From positions 31,103 to 95,102 of the forward strand of contig JAFDXG010000129.1 in NCBI GenBank assembly GCA_018268105.1: a DNA stretch of 64,000 bases, read 5' to 3'. The translations under genes and the position numbers were made by a program. The notes beneath the pieces were generated by a model. The model worked only from the letters and a program-made list of their open reading frames with translations, made no database searches and was not told where the DNA came from. Positions 7,324-15,383 of this stretch are shown piece after piece. The stretch's first letter is position 1. The number at the start of each line of letters is the position of its first letter. Source of the stretch: Bacteroidota bacterium (GTDB lineage Bacteria > Bacteroidota > Bacteroidia > Chitinophagales > Chitinophagaceae).

Positions 7324-9972
7324 ATGATCAAAAATTCTTGCATTCTTGTTTTAACCTTGTACTTTTTTTCTGCATGTAAGAATATGCAGCATAGTTGTGA
7401 GCCCCAGGCGCGGGATAATGCGCTTGCTTCTATTGATTCATTATCAGCAAAACTAAATTGGCCCGCCGATCTGCAGATTACCGGATTTTCAGGACCTAAA
7501 CTTACTCCAAGCCCGGCCTGTCTTGCAGTTGCCGCCACCGGGGAGGTATATGTAGGTGTGGATATGATTGGCTCCCTTGGTAAGACTCCCGGAAGAGGCA
7601 TGATTGTAAAACTGATTGACTGCAACAACGATGGCATTATAGATAAACACACCACCTACGCCATGGTTGACGATCCTCGCGGAATTATTTCCATTGGCGA
7701 TAAATTGTATGTATTACACACAGTATTTACAGATAGTGTTGCTACGGGAATGGATCTCGTAGTGTTTGAAGATAAAGATAATGATGGAGTAGCTGACGGA
7801 CCTTCAAGTCCGTTGATTGAACATATCAGCAACCCCACTTATCTTAAAAGCAGAGGTACAGACCATGCTACGAATGGAATCCGGCTTGGTATTGACGGCT
7901 GGATATATATTGCAGTGGGAGATTTCGGTTTTCATGATGCTGTGGACAGAGACGGCAAAAAACTGACTATGCTTGGTGGCGGAATTGTGAGAGTAAGACC
8001 AGACGGTACGGAGATGGAAGTATATACACATGGTACACGCAATATATATGATATAGCTATAGATCCTTACATGCGTACCTACACCAGGGGCAATACTAAT
8101 GATGGTGGTGGCTGGAATATCAGGTTCATTCATCATATACAATCTGCAGAATATGGCTATCCGCTGTTATTTAAACATTTTACTGAAGAAATTATTCCCG
8201 CACTGGTTGACCTGGGTGGCGGCTCAGGAACGGGAGCATTGTATATGGATGACAATAGCTGGCCGGATAAATACAATCATGTACCCATGATGGCAGACTG
8301 GGGTAGAAACGAGCTTTATATTCACCGGTTAACACCAGATGCCGGAAGCTATACCCAGCAGCAGGAAGAGTTTATCAATTTGCCACAGATCACCGATGTT
8401 GATATTGACGCTTCGGGGCGTATGTATCTTTCTGCTTGGGATGGGGCAGGATATTCAGGTGATTCTACAAAAGGATTTGTAGTAAGGGTAGTTCCTAAAA
8501 ACTGGAAGTACAGGCCTTATCCTAATCTGAAAAAAGCATCAGTTCATGAATTGACCGAACTGTTGAAGTCGGGTAGTGCCATGGCACGATTGTATGCCCA
8601 GCAGGAGCTCATCACTCGTTCGGCAGACGAAGCGGGTGATGCAGCGTGGAAACTTACTGCGGATACCTCTCAACCATTATATACCAGGGTAGCGGCCATG
8701 TATGCTTATGTGCAGATTGTTAAAAGTGGGGCAATCAAAAACCTGCTGCAGCTTGCTACTGAAGAACCGATGAAAGCTTTTGCATTAAGGGCACTTACTG
8801 ATCGGAAGCCACTTTTAAAGGATATACCCATAGAACCCTTTATCAGTGCATTAAAAGATACTTCAAAGGAAGTAGAGTTTGCATCTTTAATAGCACTTGG
8901 AAGGCTTGGACGTCCGGAGGCGGCAGAGGCATTGTTATCTATTCCGGTGCCGGCTTCTTTTATTGCTCCGGCCAGGGGTACAGAAGGACCGCATGCCACA
9001 CCCAATTCAGCAATCATCCCCGCTCATCTTGCAGTGAAAGCGCTGGTGGCGCTACATGCCGTAGATGCCTGTGTCAAAGCAATTGGGTCACCAAATTCGA
9101 CCCTGGCATTGTGGGCATTAAGGTATATGCACGATCCTAAAGCTGTGGATGGACTGATTGCGGCATATCGGCACACCTCTGATCAAAAATTGAAAACTGA
9201 TATTCTTATCACATTGGCAAGGTTGTACAAGGAAGAAGCACCTTACGATGCATCCTGGTGGTGGGGTACCCGTCCTGATACTCATGGTCCATATTATAAA
9301 CCTGTAACATGGGCATCATCTGATAGTATTAAAACACTACTAATGGAAGAATGGGCAAAAGCAAGCGCTGCAGGAAAACAATTTTATGCCGACCTGAATG
9401 GCAAATTCCGGTTGGGTATAACTCAATTTGGAGGAGAGGATAAAGAAGAGACCCGGGAAGAAGAACCTAAAGTTGACCTTAATAAGATCCGGCATAAAAA
9501 GGGTCAGATAGGAGCTTCCTCTATTGAAGATATTATGCTGGTGATGGATAAGATAAAAGGTAACCCCGCAGATGGCAGAAGAATATTTATACAACAGGGT
9601 TGTATTGTATGTCATACTCTTGATAAAGGTCAACCCATGAAGGGGCCGTTTATGGGGCAAATCGGGTCTATTATGACCCGTAAGCAGATTGCAGAATCCA
9701 TACTTAAGCCTAATGCTTCTATATCGCAGGGGTTTGCTACAGTGCAGATTGAAACCAAAGACGGCAAATCGGTAATTGGATTTGTAACAGGGGAATCCGC
9801 CGACAAGCTGACTTTGCGTGATATCACCGGTGCAGTACATAGCGTGAATACCAAAGACATTAAAAAACGTGAAGAAATGAAAACTTCTATTATGCCGGAG
9901 GGACTGGCAAATGCACTTTCTTACGAGGAATTTGCTTCATTAATCACTTTCCTGTCACAGCAAAAGAAGTAG
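7324..9972 (+). CDS. lipoprotein with beta-propeller, HEAT repeats and C-terminal haem domain
   Basis: An 882-residue lipoprotein (SpII signal, lipobox FSAC, Cys near residue 18). Three parts follow. Residues about 40-400 form a glucose/sorbosone-dehydrogenase-like propeller (DGWIYIAVGDFGFHD, GTRNIYDIAID, DNSWPDKYNH). Residues about 405-680 are HEAT-like helical repeats. The C-terminal 150 residues are the planctomycete-type haem-binding domain with CIVCH at 760-764 and the conserved block ESILKPNASISQGF. The combination suggests an envelope dehydrogenase that oxidises a sugar-like substrate and passes electrons to its own c-type haem; the substrate is unknown. A -7-like TTACTTTG precedes the gene near 7300, so it is probably transcribed alone. 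Confidence 0.85.
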   Translation: MIKNSCILVLTLYFFSACKNMQHSCEPQARDNALASIDSLSAKLNWPADLQITGFSGPKLTPSPACLAVAATGEVYVGVDMIGSLGKTPGRGMIVKLIDCNNDGIIDKHTTYAMVDDPRGIISIGDKLYVLHTVFTDSVATGMDLVVFEDKDNDGVADGPSSPLIEHISNPTYLKSRGTDHATNGIRLGIDGWIYIAVGDFGFHDAVDRDGKKLTMLGGGIVRVRPDGTEMEVYTHGTRNIYDIAIDPYMRTYTRGNTNDGGGWNIRFIHHIQSAEYGYPLLFKHFTEEIIPALVDLGGGSGTGALYMDDNSWPDKYNHVPMMADWGRNELYIHRLTPDAGSYTQQQEEFINLPQITDVDIDASGRMYLSAWDGAGYSGDSTKGFVVRVVPKNWKYRPYPNLKKASVHELTELLKSGSAMARLYAQQELITRSADEAGDAAWKLTADTSQPLYTRVAAMYAYVQIVKSGAIKNLLQLATEEPMKAFALRALTDRKPLLKDIPIEPFISALKDTSKEVEFASLIALGRLGRPEAAEALLSIPVPASFIAPARGTEGPHATPNSAIIPAHLAVKALVALHAVDACVKAIGSPNSTLALWALRYMHDPKAVDGLIAAYRHTSDQKLKTDILITLARLYKEEAPYDASWWWGTRPDTHGPYYKPVTWASSDSIKTLLMEEWAKASAAGKQFYADLNGKFRLGITQFGGEDKEETREEEPKVDLNKIRHKKGQIGASSIEDIMLVMDKIKGNPADGRRIFIQQGCIVCHTLDKGQPMKGPFMGQIGSIMTRKQIAESILKPNASISQGFATVQIETKDGKSVIGFVTGESADKLTLRDITGAVHSVNTKDIKKREEMKTSIMPEGLANALSYEEFASLITFLSQQKK

Positions 9973-10051
9973 TGGGGGTGCCGGATATTAGATTTCCCCA
10001 AGTTATTCAACAATGGTGGATAACTGCATTTTTAGATATTATGCAATTGGA

Positions 10052-10059
10052 TTACTTTG
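10052..10059 (+). promoter_or_regulatory. -7 box upstream of SWIB gene
   Basis: TTACTTTG, one base off TAnnTTTG, 33 bases before the ATG at 10093. No good -33 TTG at the usual distance. Confidence 0.45.
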
Positions 10060-10092
10060 TAAAAAATTTATTAAACTATTAAATCAAAACAC

Positions 10093-10470
10093 ATGCCTGC
10101 CAAACCCAAAAAAGCAGCAAAAAAAGCAGCGCCTAAAGCCGCAAAAAAGGCCGTAAAAAAATCTCCTGTAAAAGCTGCTAAAAAAGCAGTAAAGAAAGCG
10201 GCGCCTAAAAAAGCTAAACGTACACCAAATGCAGCTTTTATGGCTCCGTTAACGGCGAGCCCGGCATTGGCGGACGTGGTTGGTTCAAAACCAATGCCCA
10301 GAACTGAAGTAATTAAAAAAATCTGGGAATATATCCGGAAGAATAAATTACAGGATTCCACTAACAGAAGGATGATCAATGCAGATGCAAAACTTAAAGT
10401 CCTTTTTGAAGGGAAGTCTCAGATTTCAATGTTTGATCTTGCAAAAATTGTAAGCAAACATCTTAAGTAA
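10093..10470 (+). CDS. SWIB/MDM2 domain protein with histone-H1-like Lys/Ala-rich N-terminus
   Basis: A 125-residue basic protein. Residues 1-45 are a low-complexity tail of Lys, Ala and Pro in KKAAPKAAKKAVKK-like repeats, resembling the C-terminal tail of histone H1 and of bacterial HU/H1-like proteins. Residues about 50-124 form a SWIB fold: MAPLTASPALADVVG, MPRTEVIKKIWEYIRKNKLQ, and an end around FDLAKIVSKHLK. SWIB domains are known from eukaryotic SWI/SNF subunits and from chlamydiae. DNA binding through the tail and protein binding through SWIB is the likely role, possibly in the nucleoid; this is inference. The gene stands alone, with a promoter upstream and an intrinsic terminator directly after it. 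Confidence 0.9.
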   Translation: MPAKPKKAAKKAAPKAAKKAVKKSPVKAAKKAVKKAAPKKAKRTPNAAFMAPLTASPALADVVGSKPMPRTEVIKKIWEYIRKNKLQDSTNRRMINADAKLKVLFEGKSQISMFDLAKIVSKHLK

Positions 10471-10491
10471 AGTTCTGTCAGTTAAATGCAC

Positions 10492-10522
10492 AAGCTCCGG
10501 CCAACCCGGGGCTTTTGTTTTT
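10492..10522 (+). terminator. intrinsic terminator after SWIB gene
   Basis: Nine-pair stem AAGCTCCGG / CCGGGGCTT (one G-T pair) with a short loop, followed by TTGTTTTTAT. It ends the SWIB transcript. Confidence 0.8.
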
Positions 10523-10570
10523 ATATATTTTTTGTTTCTGGAATTTAAACAACTCTGATAATTTTGCGGC

Positions 10571-10906
10571 ATGCAATGGATAAATCTTACAACAGAAACG
10601 CAATGGTTCGAAATAATGGAACAGTCTTATACCAACCCACAGGTTGTTTTTAAGCACTCTCCAAGATGCAGTATAAGCAGCGTTGTAAAATCAAGACTCG
10701 AACGCAGTGGGAATGGAGTAAATATCAGGTTTTATTATCTCGATGTAATTACCCATCGCGGGCTTTCTCAAAAAATTGCGGCAGATTTGCAAATTATTCA
10801 CGAGTCCCCCCAGGTGTTGTTAATTAAAAAAGGTACTTGTGTTTACCATGAGAGCCACAGTGCTATTATGATGGATGAAATTGTTGAAAAGAGTACAAAG
10901 CACTAA
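10571..10906 (+). CDS. ytxJ: bacillithiol system redox-active protein YtxJ
   Basis: A 111-residue thioredoxin-fold protein of the YtxJ family, a monothiol bacilliredoxin thought to remove bacillithiol from S-bacillithiolated proteins. The active-site block FKHSPRCSISS has a single Cys (Cys33) in place of the usual CxxC. The conserved YYLDVITHRGLSQKIA and the cis-Pro-containing HESPQVLLI follow. Length fits the family. A YtxJ protein suggests the organism makes bacillithiol, as some Bacteroidota do, but no bsh gene is in this window. It lies between a terminator upstream and a small membrane-protein gene 61 bases downstream. Confidence 0.88.
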   Translation: MQWINLTTETQWFEIMEQSYTNPQVVFKHSPRCSISSVVKSRLERSGNGVNIRFYYLDVITHRGLSQKIAADLQIIHESPQVLLIKKGTCVYHESHSAIMMDEIVEKSTKH

Positions 10907-10967
10907 ACTTTAAAGTAGTATACTTGCATCCTCTTGCAGAGATTGATTACTATTAACCAAAGTCTTT

Positions 10968-11372
10968 ATGAAATATTCTCAATGGTTTGGTGTTGCGTTT
11001 GCGGTGGCAGTAGTTGTCGCCTGCTACCTTCCCTGGATGCAGGTGCCGGTGTTACAATCAATTGCAACGGGTATGGATAGTGGCGGAACCAATATGGGCC
11101 GGCCGGGAAAGTTGACCATTTTCTTTTGTGTACTTGCTGCTGTACTTTTTGTGTTCCCTAAATTATGGGCAAAGAGAGCTAATATAATACTTTGTGCACT
11201 GGCTGTTGCCTGGGCGGTAAGAAACTTTCTTTTGTATGCCCGTTGCGAAATGGGCGCTTGTCCCGAAAGAAAATACGGAATTTATATTATGTTCTTTGGT
11301 ACCCTTTTAATATTTCTGGCAACACTTTTCCCTGATACTGCTGTTAAAGAGATTAAACATAGAGGAAAATAA
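10968..11372 (+). CDS. small integral membrane protein, unknown function
   Basis: A 134-residue protein with four predicted membrane segments (about residues 7-25, 45-62, 70-88 and 100-120). The loop after the third segment carries a Cys pair (ARCEMGACPERK) that could be oxidised or bind metal. The C-terminus is basic. I do not recognise the family. It follows ytxJ in the same direction with a weak -7-like TATACTTG near 10920, so it may have its own promoter. Its 3' end faces the convergent barrel gene, 37 bases away. Confidence 0.7.
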   Translation: MKYSQWFGVAFAVAVVVACYLPWMQVPVLQSIATGMDSGGTNMGRPGKLTIFFCVLAAVLFVFPKLWAKRANIILCALAVAWAVRNFLLYARCEMGACPERKYGIYIMFFGTLLIFLATLFPDTAVKEIKHRGK

Positions 11373-11409
11373 AGTTTTCAATCTCTTTTTCAGGTAAAAT
11401 AAATATGAG

Positions 11410-12168
11410 TTACAATGGTTTTGGGGGTGGGCAATCATACCTGTTTTTATATCCTAAGGAAAATACAATCCCAATCGAATGGCTATAGTAATTGTCTTTT
11501 TTTGAAGAGTTGGCAGCCTTACTGAATCCATCCAGATAATCGGATTGCATTAATCTGTAATTGGTTTCTGCCTGGATAGCAATGGTAGGAGTAATAAAAT
11601 ATTTTATTCCACCTCCAACCGGAAATACCGGCAATATCCCCGGGGTACGATGTGCTGCATCTTCCGCCAATCTTGCTTCTACGGTTTCGTTTACAAAGAA
11701 CTCCGAATTGAAACGACTCCAGTCGCGCTGTATACTAAGCAGCGTAAACCCTGCGCCTGCAAAAAGATAAGGTGCAAACCCTTTCCTGTGTTCTACTCCG
11801 TTTTTGCGCAATATGTCCCATACAATCATCCCCGAGAATTCAGTAACCGGTGTGGTAAAACGAAAATTACGTTGCTGACGATAAGCAGGGGAACTGTACT
11901 TTGAATCATCTCCTTTTAATGCACCAAATGAAAAATTTCCCCGGATGGAGAATGATCTGCTTAACAGATAAGCTCCGTATATTCCAAATTGAGGTTTAAG
12001 TGTGGCGTAAGCGCCTAAGGGTTCGGGGGTAAGGTCTCCCTGGTATATGAATGCTCCCACATTTACTCCTGCTTCTATCCTGTTGGTAAAAATTTGCCCA
12101 ACACTATATACCCACGAAAATGATAAAACGGGAATAGCAATCAACAGCTTCCTGGACTTAGAACTCAT
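11410..12168 (-). CDS. DUF6089-like outer-membrane beta-barrel protein
   Basis: A 252-residue barrel protein. I start it at the ATG at 12168 (MSSKSRKLLIAIPVLSF), which gives a proper signal peptide ending near VGQ; longer upstream frame would add a non-signal stretch of 43 residues. Marks of the family are IEAGVNVGAFIYQGDLTPEP, the mid-protein KGFAPYLFAGAGFT and the late VGGGIKYFITPTIAIQAE, followed by strands to the end. Such proteins are common in Chitinophagaceae and their role is unknown. It faces the four-TM gene tail to tail. It is divergent from the phosphorylase-like gene with about 310 bases between. Confidence 0.75.
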   Translation of the reverse strand: MSSKSRKLLIAIPVLSFSWVYSVGQIFTNRIEAGVNVGAFIYQGDLTPEPLGAYATLKPQFGIYGAYLLSRSFSIRGNFSFGALKGDDSKYSSPAYRQQRNFRFTTPVTEFSGMIVWDILRKNGVEHRKGFAPYLFAGAGFTLLSIQRDWSRFNSEFFVNETVEARLAEDAAHRTPGILPVFPVGGGIKYFITPTIAIQAETNYRLMQSDYLDGFSKAANSSKKDNYYSHSIGIVFSLGYKNRYDCPPPKPL

Positions 12169-12478
12169 GTAGTAGTTTGTAATGTAAAGAATAGGGACTA
12201 AGTAGAGCTCTGATTCATGTAATTGCCAATGTTGATAAATAAAATAAAAATGCGCCGGTAAAATGATTAAAGCAAACGTTTGCAATTTTTCAATCATTTC
12301 ATGGCAAATAGCATAGAAAACAATGCCAGCCTTGAAAAGCAGGTGTTAAATATTTCAATAAATTTTGTGAAGTATGATGAGTTAGCTACTCGGGATAAAG
12401 CTGCCAAATCTCAATTAAATATTAAGGTTAAAAAAAATCCCTTAATATTGCGACGAATTTTTAAGAGATTTTTCACTC
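12169..12478. other. divergent intergenic region
   Basis: About 310 bases between two diverging genes. It holds the palindrome at 12272-12283 and a weak plus-strand -7-like TAATATTG at 12443-12450. A 71-codon open frame across it (12280-12495) has no recognisable content and I do not call it a gene. Confidence 0.5.
12272..12283. promoter_or_regulatory. candidate LacI-family operator
   Basis: GCAAACGTTTGC is a perfect 12-base palindrome with the central CG and flanking A/T pattern of LacI-family operators; it equals the core of the E. coli PurR box. It lies about 105 bases before the minus-strand barrel start and about 195 bases before the phosphorylase-like start. No LacI-family gene is in the window. 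Confidence 0.45.
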
Positions 12479-14140
12479 ATGACATCATTTACTAATTTCA
12501 AAGTTCCCTATAATTCTATTGATGAAAGGTACACTAAGAAGGCTGCGTATTTTTCAATGGAGTTTGCTATTCATCAGCCTCTTAAAATTTATAGCGGGGG
12601 ATTGGGTTTCCTGGCAGGATCCCACATGCGCAGTGCCTATGAATTAAAACAAAACCTGGTGGGAATTGGCATTTTGTGGAAATTTGGATATTATGACCAG
12701 GCGCGCAACCAGGATCAGACCCTCCAGGTACAGTGGAATGAGAAGATTTATAATTTTCTTGAAGATCATAATATCAAATTCCAGATTAATATTCACGATC
12801 ATCCGGTTTGGGTGAAAGCCTATTATCTGAATCCCGAAACTTTCAAATCCGCTCCTTTATTTTTGCTGAGCACTGATCTTCCCGAAAACGACTATATCTC
12901 ACAAACCATTACGCATCGCCTCTACGATGCCAATGTTGCCACCAAAGTGGCGCAATTCATTTTGCTGGGAGTGGGGGGCGCTAAACTCATGGATGTCATT
13001 GGTTTCAATCCTGATGTATATCATCTCAATGAAGCCCATGGATTTTCTGCGGCGTTTTACCTCTATAAAAAATATGGGAAGAAAGAAGAAGTAAAAAAAC
13101 GACTTGTATTTACTACGCATACACCGGAAGAAGCGGGCAACGAAAAGCATGATATCTATCTGTGCGAAAAAATGAGCTATTTCTGTGGCATTCCGCTTGA
13201 TGAAGTAAGAAAGCTAACAGGCATAACTGATGATCAGTTTAATCATTCGCTTGCCGCATTGAGATTTTCACGTAAGTCAAATGGGGTTAGTGAACTTCAT
13301 GGTCATGTAAGCAGGGCCATGTGGGGGAAATATGAGGGTATATGTCCTATCATACATATCACTAATGCGCAGAACTGGCGGTACTGGGCTGATAAGCAAT
13401 TGTATGCCGCAGCAGAGGAAACTACCGATGATAATCTTATTGACCGTAAATGGTTCCTGAAAAAAAGAGCTTTTGATGTTGTTGCCGATCAAACAGGTAA
13501 ATTGTTTGACCCGAATGTGCTGACTATTGTTTGGGCAAGAAGATTTGCCGGTTATAAAAGGGCAGAACTCATTACCCGCGATAAACATCGTTTCGAAGCC
13601 TTATTAAATAATGCAAAATATCCGGTTCAGATAATCTGGGCTGGTAAACCGTACCCTGTGGATTACCCTGCAATCAGCGATTTCAATTATCTTGTTAACC
13701 TGAGCAAGAATTATAAGAATGTAGCTGTTTGTATAGGTTATGAACTTTCATTAAGTAAACGTCTGAAACAAGCTGCTGATGTATGGTTAAACAATCCGCG
13801 TGTACCCAGGGAGGCATCTGGCACTAGTGGTATGACAGCCGCAATGAATGGTGCTGTTAATTTTTCTACCGATGATGGTTGGATTCCAGAGTTTATCTAT
13901 CAGGGACATAATGGTTTTGTGATACCCAAAGCCGACTATGCCAATATGACTGTACACGACCAGGATGAATATGACCTGGGCAAATTGTATGAGATTCTTG
14001 AAAAAGATATTCTTCCATTATATTATGAACGTCCTGAATTGTGGAGACAAATTATGAAAAATGGTATGAGAGACGTTCGATACCGCTTTGAATCGGCAAG
14101 GATGGCTGATGAATATTACCGGTTGATGTATAATGCCTGA
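12479..14140 (+). CDS. alpha-glucan phosphorylase-like GT35 protein, PLP lysine replaced
   Basis: A 553-residue protein of the short alpha-glucan phosphorylase type. Family blocks are present: AAYFSMEFAIHQPLKIYSGGLGFLAG near the N-terminus, VYHLNEAHGFSA, VFTTHTPEEAGNEKHD, VWARRFAGYKRAELI, and the C-terminal EASGTSGMTAAMNG. In phosphorylases the last block normally reads GTSGMKAA, with the Lys holding pyridoxal phosphate. Here it is Thr453 (codon ACA at 13835-13837). Glycogen phosphorolysis as in the textbook enzyme is therefore doubtful; it might act as a transferase, bind glucan without catalysis, or belong to a subfamily that has this change throughout. It overlaps the next gene by eight bases. 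Confidence 0.8.
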   Translation: MTSFTNFKVPYNSIDERYTKKAAYFSMEFAIHQPLKIYSGGLGFLAGSHMRSAYELKQNLVGIGILWKFGYYDQARNQDQTLQVQWNEKIYNFLEDHNIKFQINIHDHPVWVKAYYLNPETFKSAPLFLLSTDLPENDYISQTITHRLYDANVATKVAQFILLGVGGAKLMDVIGFNPDVYHLNEAHGFSAAFYLYKKYGKKEEVKKRLVFTTHTPEEAGNEKHDIYLCEKMSYFCGIPLDEVRKLTGITDDQFNHSLAALRFSRKSNGVSELHGHVSRAMWGKYEGICPIIHITNAQNWRYWADKQLYAAAEETTDDNLIDRKWFLKKRAFDVVADQTGKLFDPNVLTIVWARRFAGYKRAELITRDKHRFEALLNNAKYPVQIIWAGKPYPVDYPAISDFNYLVNLSKNYKNVAVCIGYELSLSKRLKQAADVWLNNPRVPREASGTSGMTAAMNGAVNFSTDDGWIPEFIYQGHNGFVIPKADYANMTVHDQDEYDLGKLYEILEKDILPLYYERPELWRQIMKNGMRDVRYRFESARMADEYYRLMYNA

Positions 14141-14579
14141 TATGACCACATATACCAAATTGGTGGAAGTACGCTGGGCCGATCTTGACCCGAATTTTCA
14201 CATGCTGCATTCCCGCTATTACGACCTGGGGGCATATATCAGGATGAGTTTTCTTTCGGAGCATGGACTTACTATACATACAATGGCAGAACATAAACTC
14301 GGACCAATCCTGTTTCGCGAAGAATGTATTTTTAAAAGAGAAATTAAGTTTGGCGATAAAGTAGCAATTAATCTCTTCATGCTCAGGGCCAGGAAAGATG
14401 GTTCACGCTGGACAATGCAACATCATATCACAATAAACGACGACACACTCGCCGCTATTATCACTGTAGATGGCGCCTGGATCAATACCGAACGCAGGCG
14501 GCTCGCCACACCCATCGAAGTAGTGGCCTCGGTGTTTGATAAAATTCCCAAAGCAGAAAATTTTGAGTGGATGGTATAG
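14133..14579 (+). CDS. acyl-CoA thioesterase-like hotdog protein
   Basis: A 148-residue hotdog-fold protein of the 4-hydroxybenzoyl-CoA/acyl-ACP thioesterase group, expected to hydrolyse an acyl thioester in the cytoplasm. The first strand and helix carry VRWADLDPNFHMLHSRYYDL, equivalent to the usual Y-x-D-x-D-x-x-x-H-x-N region with its catalytic Asp. FKREIKFGDKVAI is the conserved central strand. It starts inside the end of the phosphorylase-like gene (ATG 14133; an alternative ATG at 14142 starts just after that gene's stop), so the two are co-translated. A functional link between them is not obvious. Confidence 0.8.
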   Translation: MPDMTTYTKLVEVRWADLDPNFHMLHSRYYDLGAYIRMSFLSEHGLTIHTMAEHKLGPILFREECIFKREIKFGDKVAINLFMLRARKDGSRWTMQHHITINDDTLAAIITVDGAWINTERRRLATPIEVVASVFDKIPKAENFEWMV

Positions 14580-14641
14580 AAAATTGAATATATATTACCC
14601 CGATTCCAGGGCTTGCAAGTGGGATGATTCCTAATTACGAA

Positions 14642-14671
14642 TTGACAGTTCCATTAAAAGTGGTAAAATTG
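14642..14671 (+). promoter_or_regulatory. promoter of the UPF0175/DUF3368 pair, nearly leaderless
   Basis: TTG (14642-14644), 19 bases, then TAAAATTG (14664-14671), close to the Bacteroidota TTG-N19-TAnnTTTG layout. The ATG at 14676 begins only five bases after the box, so transcription would start at or beside the start codon. Confidence 0.6.
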
Positions 14672-14675
14672 ACCT

Positions 14676-14903
14676 ATGAAAGTCTTGACGATAAACATTC
14701 CGGACAGCCTTGGCTTAGACAATAAGCAAGTTGCTATGCTCGTTGCAAGTAAGTTGTACGAGCAGGGAAAATTTTCACTTGGACAAGCTGCTGAAGTTGC
14801 AGGACTTACAAAGAGAACTTTTGCTGAATTATTAGGACTATATAAAGTTTCAATATTCAATTATCCTGCCTCAGACCTTCCAAGAGACGTCGCCAATGCC
14901 TAA
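14676..14903 (+). CDS. UPF0175 family antitoxin-like protein
   Basis: A 75-residue protein of the UPF0175 family, small helix-turn-helix-like proteins that are usually encoded directly before a DUF3368 PIN-like toxin. Typical blocks are VLTINIPDSLGLDNKQVAM, KLYEQGKFSLGQAAEVAGLT and FAELLGLYKVSIFNYPASDL. The reading frame is intact over its whole length. Its end overlaps the start of the toxin frame by eight bases (14896-14903). The downstream partner is broken, so this looks like an antitoxin that has outlived its toxin. Predicted role: neutralising the toxin and repressing the pair. Confidence 0.85.
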   Translation: MKVLTINIPDSLGLDNKQVAMLVASKLYEQGKFSLGQAAEVAGLTKRTFAELLGLYKVSIFNYPASDLPRDVANA

Positions 14904-15343
14904 AACAATTATCTCCGACACAAGTTGTTTCATAATTCTTGCTAAAATTGAGGAACTTGACCTTTTGCATAAGGTTTATGGGCAAAATAACTACAACCGT
15001 TGACATCGCTACTGAATATGGTGAGGCACTTCCCGAATGGGTTGAAATTCTCGAAGTAAGAGACAAGCCTAAACAACAGCTTCTCGAACTACAGATAGAC
15101 AAAGGCGAATCAAGCGCCATAGCATTAGCTTTGGAAATTCCCAACAATACTATAATACTTGATGACATCAAAGCACGTAAGATCGCTGAGAAGCTTGGTT
15201 TAACTTATACGGGCACAATCGGCATTATTGTGAAAGCATAGTTAACTGGCATCTTACCACGAATACAACCCATTCTCGAAAAGATTAAACAAACAGATTT
15301 TAGAATATCTGACGAAATTGAATTACACAGAATGAATGATTAA
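14896..15343 (+). pseudogene. DUF3368 PIN-like toxin, frameshifted and with an in-frame amber
   Basis: The frame starts at ATG 14896 (MPKTIISDTSCFIILAKIEE, with the N-terminal PIN Asp) and runs to YGQ near 14985. There an A4 run (14984-14987) carries one base too many. Dropping one A restores ITTTVDIATEYGEALPEW and the rest of the domain, including DKGESSAIALALE and TIILDDIKARKIAEKLGL. The restored frame then meets TAG at 15239-15241, and after it the same frame continues with the usual family tail (RIQPILEKIKQTDFRIS) to TAA at 15341-15343. Two separate lesions make a functional ribonuclease toxin unlikely. A sequencing error in the homopolymer could explain the first but not the second. Confidence 0.85.
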
Positions 15344-15383
15344 CACATTCTCCCGAAAGCTGAAAAAAACATATAACTGCCGT

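Noticed and set aside
12280..12495. 71-codon frame in the divergent region
   Set aside because: Its composition is that of AT-rich spacer, it overlaps the next gene start, and nothing in it is recognisable.
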